From Leucogyrophana mollusca (taxonomy: Eukaryota; Basidiomycota; Agaricomycetes; Boletales): a DNA stretch of 64,000 nt. The notes below the pieces were generated by a model. It searched no databases, had not been told where the DNA came from, and worked only from the letters and a program-made list of their open reading frames with translations. Location: the NCBI GenBank assembly GCA_021014945.1, contig MU266398.1, positions 1 to 64,000 on the forward strand, read 5' to 3'. How positions within the stretch are numbered: the stretch's first letter is position 1; every line of letters begins with the position of its first letter. Both the position numbers and the translations under genes were made by a program. Positions 47,082-55,699 of this stretch are shown piece after piece.

Positions 47082-49459
47082 GAAACAGCGAGTGCTTGTT
47101 TATGGGCGAATAGCCATAGTTGTAGCGATATAACAGTTCCTTTCTTTTATATATCATACTACCGGACATTTTGGAGCGTACCTGTTCATTACATATACCT
47201 CGCGATTATCGAGAAATCTAGGAATTGTCAAGTGATATGTACTTGAATCGCACAATGTTGAATGGAAAAGCCATCAACAAGGTGATTGGAAGACTCCGAG
47301 TCGCCTGGTCCTTCCGAGATGCAATAAGGGGAACAACGAAGTTCTGGGCGGTAGGATTGAGGGTAGTGGGCAGTGGGATGAACGTCGAACGCTAGATTTA
47401 TCGATGGGTGCGGGGTATTACAAGCGCTACAGATGCATGACGACAATCCCCGGGGTGTGGATATCTGTGCAAGGATGCATGTTGAACCGCGACACCCGAA
47501 AAACGTGTCCCGGAAAGCTGAATGGAGATAGCTGGGCGTCTTCCCTTGGCGATGCCTGCAAAAACCACGCAAGTAATGAAGGCTGCTAACTTGGCACGCG
47601 GGAGGATATTGAGATCCCAGCACCATTTGGCACCGTGTCAAGTCGTCGGTTGGCCTTTGGGAGCTCGTGTGCAGTGCTCACCTGTGTATACGGAAGGCAC
47701 TTGTGAGAAGACCTGTTCTCGTCATGAGCACGGACAAGTATGAAATAGAATTGTTGAGACAATGATGGTTCCCGGGCGAACATGCTGTGGGCTGCCAGCT
47801 TCGGATTTGAAGGTTCTACATTGCCGTCAATGTTCAGTACAGTTACTCAGCACTCACTGCCTTGCGTAACAGAAGAAAAAGAAATCCAAGGACCAAGACG
47901 CCAGAATCGGTTTCCCCATCCCAACCTTGATGACAAAGCTGGTGTTGAAACCCAGCGATAACTCCGCTGCGGCTTTCGGAACGATCGGCTAACTGCGAGT
48001 CTTTGAACTGCCTAGATGTGGACTTGCCTAACGATTCAGACCTGCATCTTCACGAGGGGAAAAGGTGGTGAACCGAAAGGTGAAGAAGTACCAAACACCC
48101 GAAGGCCGAGGTTCCCCTGGCAAGTCCAAGTTGTGCCGCGGGTAACTTTGCCATCTAATTGTAGGTCCTTGTGAGTCCTCACCTGCTGTGTGCGGATACC
48201 GACGTACCGCGCGAGTCTACTAAGCTCTCTACAGACTCTTCTTCCCAGTTTTCAGCATATCGTCTTTCGTGTTTTCTGGGCGTCCTTGATCTCTGAGTGA
48301 GGTCACTTCAAGTCATGCTCAACAACAGGGCAGAGTGCTGAGCACCTAGGCGGCATATACAGCAACAGGCGAATCTTACCAGCTGAAGCGCTGGATTCAT
48401 CGGAGTCTGATGCCACTTCTGTTTGGGAGAGCAGCGCGCCCCGGTCCAACGCCAACGCAGACAAATCGACGGAACGCACCGAAAAATCACCCAGGAGATC
48501 TCCAGCTCATGGAGGCTGTGTGGCCCCAGTCACAGGGCGACCGTGAGTAATGACGGCTTCTGTGGCTGGTGCATGGAACAGGATCGGAGTGAGCGAGGTC
48601 TAGTGCTTGCAGTTACCCCTCGCGCTTGCGCGTATCGGTAGTCCAGCATACAGGGCTCAAGGCCTAGGGATTCACAGGTTCACGGTGCGTATTTTTCCGA
48701 TATATGCTATCGTGGCCCTCTGTGCGAGTCTCCCTAATTGCTGCGCCACCAAAGCCTACGCATGATCTACGGGCTGTGGCGTCAGAACCAGGACGTGTCT
48801 GTGTTTACTTACTATTGCTGTGGCTTGTTCCTTTGATCGCAGAAACAATACCACTACCCAAGGCAGCGACAATTCCAACGTTTATCAGCTATCGAGGTCA
48901 CAGATTGTTGTCGTCTGTATAGGATTGACGAACAATACTCGGACGACTCAATTCGACCAGTTCTTATAGGGCGACGCCACCATTGATAATCGTGACCTCG
49001 GCGAGCCTCGAAGAGAGTATTTCCCGTCATTGTAGATTCGTCCGGAGATGTGACCTCGAACGGCCCTGCTATATCGTCGAGAGGAAGCGTGAGCAGAGAG
49101 CCAAAAGGCGAAGAAGGACTCGGGTCCCACCACTCAGGGTTCCGTTCTCCCCCGGGTTGTAGGCTGGTGTGGGTCCAACTCTTTTTTGCCACAGATGCTC
49201 TTCAAACTCGGGCCTTGTGCGTGCTCATCTTGTTTGAAGGCGCTCTTGTAATCAGTCGCAAGAGGAAGCACGACAGCGAAACAATACCGACGGGTAGTCG
49301 GCGGCGGCGAACCCCACGGCAAGTGGCGGCGGCGACGTGGGCCCCCCATCGCGTGTATAAGAACGCGTCGTGTGTCGGTTGGATGAAGCATACTCAACCC
49401 ACATTCTATATCAACTACCCTCCCGACAACAGCTTCCCGACAACACCTCTACAAATCAA
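47082..49459. other. Intergenic; the right part is duplicated at 52.5-52.9 kb
   Basis: 47.1-48.9 kb shows no recognisable gene; an open stretch at 48.38-48.53 kb is Ser-rich and unexplained. From about 48.96 kb to the start codon at 49460 the sequence is recognisably similar to 52.56-52.93 kb, including a shared T-T-G-T-T-T-G-A-A-G-G-C-G-C string and a TATA-like box at 49356-49361. Confidence 0.55.
49356..49361 (+). promoter_or_regulatory. TATA-like box of member B
   Basis: TATAAG 99-104 bp before the ATG at 49460. The duplicated copy has TATAAG at 52840-52845, 95 bp before its ATG. Confidence 0.5.
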
Positions 49460-50764
49460 ATGGAAGTCGAGATGAAATCGCGGATCGTGCCACCTCCCAC
49501 GTTCCTATTCTCTTCAACGTCAGCCAAGCTCGCCTGGTGCGATTGGCTGCTGACCGATGTTTTTTGGCGGCTCTACGGGGGGGAGGAATCTAATCTGCCC
49601 CCCAAAGAGCTCGAGAGGTTTAGGAACGAAGTAGAAAGGTAGGCCGGCCGTTGCGCTGCCTCTCCGCTTGCAGTTGCGGGACTGACGTCACGATATTCGT
49701 CCGCAGGGGGAGAGATGAGTATCGCGCAATGGAGGAGTTATGGCTACAGCGTTCGTTCGCCCTGTGGGACCGCAAGCTATGGCGTCTTTACAAGAGATGC
49801 GTCGTGCTCCGCGTCGATATCGAGGTTGTTGGTTTTGTAAAATCCTCAGTGATGTATTGACCCACGTCCACTAGGTCGCATTGCGCCACAGCCGGCAACT
49901 TGCTCTGCTAAAGCAATGGCGAGGTAATTTTGTTCCCTTTCTTTCTTTTCCGCCCTTAACTCTCTGCGGATACTTACCGGTACCCCTGCCCCGCCATAGA
50001 ACCGGATGTCGCTCGAAGAGATGGCGAGGCCAAAAATGCGCAGAACAACGCGAAGGGTTTGTGCGGTTCCATTGTGCGAGGAATGGACCGGGCGTGCTGA
50101 TCCTTGGTGTATCCAGCTGCACCCGCACCCCCGGCTTGCAAGGATTCGGATACGTTGGGCACGAAGACCATAAAACCAGTGACGTACCCCACAAACAAAC
50201 TGCTGATAGTGGGGGGGTTCTATGGAAACCTCTATTTGGGGGCAGCTGTGCACGGCGAGCCTTCGGGTTGCCCCAGAGCAAGCACGAGTACAAGTCAAAG
50301 TAAGCGGGAGTTAAGTCGGATGGGATGGGCTGCGCTGACGGCTACCCCGATCCTAGCGTTCACAGATGACCGTGGGACTGGAAGCAACACTTCCGGTGGG
50401 GAGACGCGTCCTGCGGTGCCCACCGAGCGTGGCTCGGGTGCAAGTAAGTGGATGGAGTGCGGACGAGGTGGCATATGCTCACGGCGTCCCGGTCCAGCGT
50501 TCATGTACGACTACAGCACTGGCGCGAGCGCTTGCAGTGGGTCCACGCGTCCGGCGGCGGCGCCTCGGGGCGCTGGCACGATCCCGCCTCGGGCGGCCGG
50601 GGGGAACATCATCGCGTATGATCACACCAATGTAACATGCGCAACTCTTAATTTTGGCGGTGTCAATAACAGCGGTGCGAGTAAGTGGGATTGCGGTGCC
50701 GGTATGGGGTAATCTATGCTCACGGTCGTCCCCAGCGATTAACAGGTATTATCACGCAGCGTAG
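49460..50764 (+). CDS. Helical domain plus repeated Gly-rich motif exons, member B
   Basis: My model has eight exons (49460-49638, 49707-49824, 49875-49923, 50000-50056, 50210-50287, 50357-50443, 50498-50680, 50736-50764) and 259 residues; every joint keeps frame. Residues about 13-110 are homologous to member A: F-S-S-T-S-A-K-L-A-W, L-P-P-K-E-L-E-R-F, F-A-L-W-D-R-K-L-W, C-V-V-L-R-V-D-I-E-V-A-L. After exon 4 all introns are phase 1 and the exons look like degenerate repeats of one module: exon 6 starts T-F-T-D-D-R-G-T-G-S-N, exon 7 starts T-F-M-Y-D-Y-S-T-G-A-S. Exon 7 ends with NIIAYDHTNVTCATLNFGG then V-N-N-S-G-A, matching member A's motif; the last exon encodes T-I-N-R-Y-Y-H-A-A. Exon 4 and its weak donor (GTTTGT) are the least certain part. 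Confidence 0.7.
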
Positions 50765-52934
50765 GATAATAGGTTGGTAGGGGCTGAGGGTGCATATCTA
50801 CGGTCGCGGTGTCGGTAATGTCGCGTGTAGCTGCGAGGCGGGGTCTTGTTTCTACTTCTGTTGAATTTAATTAAGTACATCTGGCACATTTATACACGTC
50901 GCTGGGTGGCGGCAGGAGTCGAGTGAGTTCTTACTCTGGCCTTGAATGGGGTGCATCACTCGCCGTTCGCGCCACCGAGTCTTCGGAATGCTAGGCTTTA
51001 GCGCCTAATCAAGAAAGTCGTATACAACTCTACCGAGATGAGGTCACGACAAACAGCACACTTAGAGCTCCGCGACGGACTCGAGGAGAGTGAGCATTGG
51101 ACTTGGACGTCCAGTGGGGCATCGGCGCTTCAACCCCTAGTCCAGTCCGGCCCACACCTCAAGTCCCAACCCCGAGTCCAGTCCGGCGTCGCCCGATCAC
51201 GGGTACCCGCTGCTGATGAACTCGAGCTGATTCGGGGACTCCGAGTCCCATGGGCACGTTCGCTGGGTCCGGCCTAGACTTACTATTTGATCCCGGGACG
51301 CAGGCGCCAAGCCCTCGAGCTTGGGCCTATATATGAACGCGGGCATTGGCCTCTTCATCGAAATGTGCAACTCAACTCAATCCCCAACTGGGCCCCTCAA
51401 CCCTCGACCCGTAACCCTCAACCCATAACCCATAACCCTCGACCCACATCCCCGCATCCCGTTGCTCACTGCACCTAAATTCGGCAGGCGAAGATCCTGC
51501 GACGCGGCGACGACGGGCTACGGCGCGGGGACGCATTCGGCAGGGCATCATAGACGGTGATAGCCCGACAGGGCTGGAATTCGAGGACGGCGCTCGACAT
51601 GACCTGAATTTGGGGATGGGGCTGGCATTCGGGGACGGCGCTCGACAGGGACTCCAGAGTCCGGATCCGGCTCAGACGAGCTCAGGGGCTGGTGTCACAT
51701 TCTAGTCTGGATCCCATCCCTTACCAATGCCACGAGGCATACCGTTGATCACTTGCAAGCCCCATGGTCAGGGATGGTCACCAACTACTGGCATTCGGCG
51801 ATGGTGGCACCCATTGACAGAGCCGCTATCACAGTAAAACGGGTGACGCGTGATTAGAGCGTGTGTCTGGCTTATGTAATGCATATGTAATAAATAAGCT
51901 GGCACCGCTGTATCCTCGTTTGCACGGCTCTTTCACCCTCGATGATGGATCGATGACCCCCACAACTTACGGGCCAACTGGCGTCTGGACCCACTTGCAA
52001 TATGCCGACCGGGTTGCAAGTGCGTCAAGGCGCCTGTCGGTTTGCGTCGCCGTGTGATTCGTGGTCGTGATCGTGTTGGGTGGGCTCCGATGAAGGTGCG
52101 TGTGCGTTGTGTGGCGAAGCAATGGCGATGGCGCGTTGATGGCGGGGCGACGAGGGGGACGAGTGGGTGGTTTGTGATTGTGGTTGTGGTTGTGCGGGGC
52201 GTTGGGGGGTGTGGGGTACTGGTGGGTGAAGGGCCTGTACAGCTTCGGTGGTCTTAGAGGTCGCTCAAGATCGATGGGATTGTATATAATCTAGATTGAG
52301 ATCAGGAATGTAGGCGTCGGCGTTCTGATCATGGGTGCATCAGTACATATGATCCATTCATGGTATCCGAGTCGTATTTCAATGCTGGGGGCCGCTTTGA
52401 GGGCGTCGATGTCGATGTCCGCGGGGTCGTGGACTTGGATGTCTGTACCTATACCTATTTCTGGTTCTATCCATACCGACCCGGGGTGCGGAACCTCAGG
52501 CTGAAGGTGCTGGCCACAATATATACTCGGACAGCCCACTTCAACTCGATGCCAATCACCGAGCGACGCCGCCACCATGACTGAGTACTGACGATCGGCC
52601 TCGAGCATAGGTCTTGCCCGTCGACAGACTCGTCAGATGACCGTGCTACATCGCGATGACGGCTGAGCAGAGACGGAGAAGGACCGGGCCCTGTGCGTGC
52701 TCGTATTGATCTTGTTTGAAGGCGCGCTTGTGGTCAGTCGCAAGAGGGGGCATGACGGCGGAACGACGGTGGTGGGTAGTGGGCACTGGGCGCCGGCGAA
52801 CCGCATAACGAGTGGTGGCGGCGTGGGCCGCCCACCGCATATAAGATCGCGTCGGTGTCGGTTGGTGAAGCGGACTTGACCCACACACGTTCAATCCGTA
52901 CCAACCATCCCTCCGACAACACCTCTACGAATCA
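50765..52934. other. Diverged duplicated non-coding region
   Basis: This GC-rich stretch holds no supported gene. It contains short tandem strings (C-C-C-T-C-A-A-C-C-C repeats near 51.4 kb), G-G-A-C-G-G-C-G-C-T-C-G-A repeats near 51.58-51.64 kb, and a GT-rich run near 52.18 kb. Much of it is similar to 53.4-54.9 kb: 51.15-51.28 kb resembles 53.5-53.66 kb, and 52.28-52.5 kb resembles 54.6-54.8 kb. Confidence 0.6.
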
Positions 52935-54900
52935 ATGGATATGGAACTCGAGATGGGGCTGCAGATCGTGCGTCCTCCTACGTTCCTTCAATTTCTCTTC
53001 AACTTGGACATCAGTCAAATTCGAGTTGCTGTATGGTGTTTGCGACTCGGGGAGAGGAGGGGGGGTTCAACTTTGATCTGCCCCCAGAAGCGCTCAGGGG
53101 GTCCTGAATGGAGATAAAACAAAAGGTAGGCTTGGCGTTGTGCTGTGCGTACTTCTTCGAATTCGATTTCGTGTGCCGCTTGAGGTTGCGGTCGTGGGGC
53201 TCACGTCGGCCTCGGGGCGAGATGACTATCATTATGGGCGTTCGTGCGCCTCGTGGGGGAGTTTAGGGAGGTGGATATGGCGCTGTGGCCGCGATGCCAT
53301 TGTTCCGTGGGGTGGTGGGATGTAGAATGGGCGGAGGTGATTGGAGGGGGACGACGCTGGTCGATTGTAGTTTCAACCCGGAGTTCACGCACCTTCAGCG
53401 CTTCAGCCCCGAGTTCAGCTCGCACGTTCAACGTTCGCCCCTGAGTCCAGTCCGCCCGCGCCTTCAAGCCTCACAACTGGGCCCGGCTCGCACCTTCAAG
53501 CTGCAATTCCGAGTCCAGCCCACACCTCCAGCCGCGATTCCCGATCCTCGATCCCCTCCTCCAGCCCAACATCGCTCGATCATGGGTACAAGGTGTTGAT
53601 AGATTCGGGCTGACTCCGAGACTCCGAGGGCCTTGGGCGGGTTCACTGGGTTGGGTTGGGTTCGAACCGACTTCCGCGGGCGATACGTATGTACTCAGGC
53701 TGTATTGTGGCTTTGACTCCGGGCACCGCCCACTCCGTGGCCTTCCGGGTCCCTTGAACCTCCGAGTCGAGTTCCTTTGTTTAACTGTGGACGTCGACCT
53801 CCTCGATCGCATCTTATCTTCGACCTAGCGTGGATATGGGCGTGGACTTTAGCCTCCTCGATCAAGACGTGAACTCTAGCCTCGATCGAAACGTGAACTC
53901 AGCCTCGATCAAGGCGTGAACCTCAATCCTCACGTGAACGTTCAGCCCCTCGAGTTGGGACTTGCCTCCCGCCCTCGGCACCTCCTGGATTCGGTGAGGA
54001 CGGGCTGCGGGGCGGGGACTCGGCGAGGACTGGCGCGGTGCGAGGACCCAGCAGGGCACTCGGCAGCTATCATGGGGTGGTGGTGATGGACGCTCGAGGG
54101 CGTAGATACGGCTCAGACGGGGTCAGGGATGAGATTCGGCGAGGGTGCTCAAGAGGGCTGGGACTCGGCGATCGACTCACGTGGCATAGGTAGCACCATC
54201 GCTGGGGCTGCCTGAGTTCGCTCTGAAGATGTCTATGTATTTCGATGGATGGATGTGGGGTTGTGAGGTTGTGGATTTCGATCTCGGGTTATGGGTTCGT
54301 CGGTGTCTGGAGTGTTGGATGTGGGTCCCATAACTGCCTGGAGGACGCCGTGGGGGATTTGTGTTCGTGTTCGTGTTTGCGCGGGGCGTCGGGGTGGGGT
54401 GGGTGTGAAGCGTGCTGGTGTGGATGTGCGGAGCGTCGGTGTGGGTGCGGGTCTGGCGCGGTAGCTGTAGGTGGTGATGGTGTGGGTTGAGAGCTGTCAG
54501 GGCGTCAGTGGGGAGAGCTGTAGAGGGCGTCAGCATAGATGTGACAGGGCTTCGAGTGGATCTGCAGTCTTGGAGGTCATTGTGTAATGGTCGACGGGGC
54601 TGTATAGATTGAGATCGGAACTGTGAGCGTTTTGAGCGTGTCGATATATGTGCGACGGGTGGGGTGGTCTACAGGACGAGGATCGTGTGATCCATTCATG
54701 GGCTAAGTACCGTGTATCATCGCTGAGGGCCGCCTGTAAACTCACTTTGGGGGCTTCGATGTTGATGTCTGTACCTATACCTATTTCTATACCGACCTGT
54801 GGAAGTCCAAGGAGCTGTAGTGGGACTGTGGACTTAGGGCTTACGGCGGGTACTGGTCGACGGACTGTATGGATTGAGAAATGATTTTGGGCGTGTCGAA
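51100..54900 (+). repeat. Diverged segmental duplication, unit about 2.3 kb
   Basis: Matching landmarks occur in the same order twice. These are an A-G-T-C-C-A-G-T-C-C-style run followed by A-T-C-A-C/T-G-G-G-T-A-C (51.2 and 53.58 kb), a G-G-C-T-C-A-G-A-C-G run (51.67 and 54.11 kb), and T-G-T-C-T-G-T-A-C-C-T-A-T-A-C-C-T-A-T-T-T-C (52.44 and 54.77 kb). Similarity is patchy with many indels, so the duplication is old or unconstrained. It brackets the decayed motif-family copy. Confidence 0.7.
52935..53340 (+). pseudogene. Frameshifted copy of motif-family gene (member C)
   Basis: The sequence aligns with member B from its promoter (TATAAG at 52840-52845) through exon 1 and into the region of exon 2. 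The start M-D-M-E-L-E-M-G-L-Q-I-V-R-P-P-T-F matches M-E-V-E-M-K-S-R-I-V-P-P-P-T-F. Homology then shifts between frames: F-N-F-S-S-T-W-T-S-V-K-F in one, F-D-L-P-P-E-A-L in another, the latter stopping soon after. The exon 1 donor position is still visible as A-A-A-A-G-G-T-A-G-G near 53126. No motif exon is visible downstream. I read it as a dead copy made by local duplication. Confidence 0.7.
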
Positions 54901-54961
54901 ATACATGTGTGTTGAGTTGTGCGACGAGGTGGCTAGTCCTTCCCTCCTCCCCACCTTTGCA
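53341..54961. other. Second unit of diverged duplication, no gene
   Basis: This is the non-coding counterpart of 51.1-52.6 kb, with GT-rich and C-rich tracts (for example about 54.25-54.49 kb). Open frames here are low-complexity and unsupported. Confidence 0.55.
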
Positions 54962-55563
54962 CTAATCATCGTCCAGATTGATGGCACGACCAAACTTTGC
55001 ATAGAGCGCGACCTTGAGGCTGTTCATATCGGCATCGCACGCGTCGGCGGATGCGGCGAGGGCGGCGAGGTTGGTGGTGAGTGCGGCGGTGTCGGATTCG
55101 AGGCGGGCAAGTGCGAGGGAGTGCGGGAGGTGGAGGAATGATTCGCCGATTTTGTACCTGGGGGAGGTCAGATGGCGCGGAATAGGGGGCAGAAGAGAAG
55201 AGACGTACAGGACGGGCTGATCTTCGTCGGCGAGCTCTAGTTCAGTGGACAGGTCGTCGAGGGCTTCTTTCTCTTGCTTCGTCATCGTCAGTAACCCGCA
55301 CACGGCAGCCAGAGGGAGGGCGCACGTTGAGCTCGTCGAGCTTTTCGTGGATTGCGCGTTTGCGGGTGTTTAGCTTGGAGAAGGTGTTGATGCGCTGCTG
55401 GTCCTCTGCGCGGGTGTCAGCGTGAGTGGTGGAGTGAGGTGGACGATCGCACCCCAGGTGACCTCCGCGGCATCGTCCTTTTCTTCCTCGGACGAGAGCT
55501 AGACGTCGATCAGTGACAGCATCGGCGTGGGCGAGGAGGACAGACCATGCGCATGCTGTTCAT
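54962..55563 (-). CDS. GIM3: Prefoldin subunit 4
   Basis: Five exons (55563-55546, 55498-55453, 55405-55326, 55276-55209, 55157-54962) with introns of 47-51 nt give 135 residues. The spliced N-terminus contains E-V-T-W-E-D-Q-Q-R-I-N-T-F-S-K-L-N and R-K-R-A-I-H-E-K-L-D-E-L, the first coiled-coil arm. L-E-L-A-D-E-D-Q-P-V-L-Y-K-I-G-E-S-F marks the beta-hairpin body. A second coiled-coil arm ends L-Y-A-K-F-G-R-A-I-N-L-D. This is the beta-class prefoldin 4, part of the hexameric cytosolic chaperone that delivers actin and tubulin to the chaperonin. The start codon was chosen because an 18-nt first exon joins M-N-S-M-R-M directly to L-S-S-E-E-E. It is divergent from the lyase gene, with 136 bp between start codons. 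Confidence 0.93.
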
Positions 55564-55699
55564 CGTCGTCGTCGTTGCCCGCTACTTATTGCACAGCCAC
55601 CGCGTTATTGAATAATATTCACGGTGTTTACGTAATGCACTTGGTCGATCGAAGTTGCCGGCTAACCGCAGTTGTGCGCTGTCACTTTGAACTTCTACA

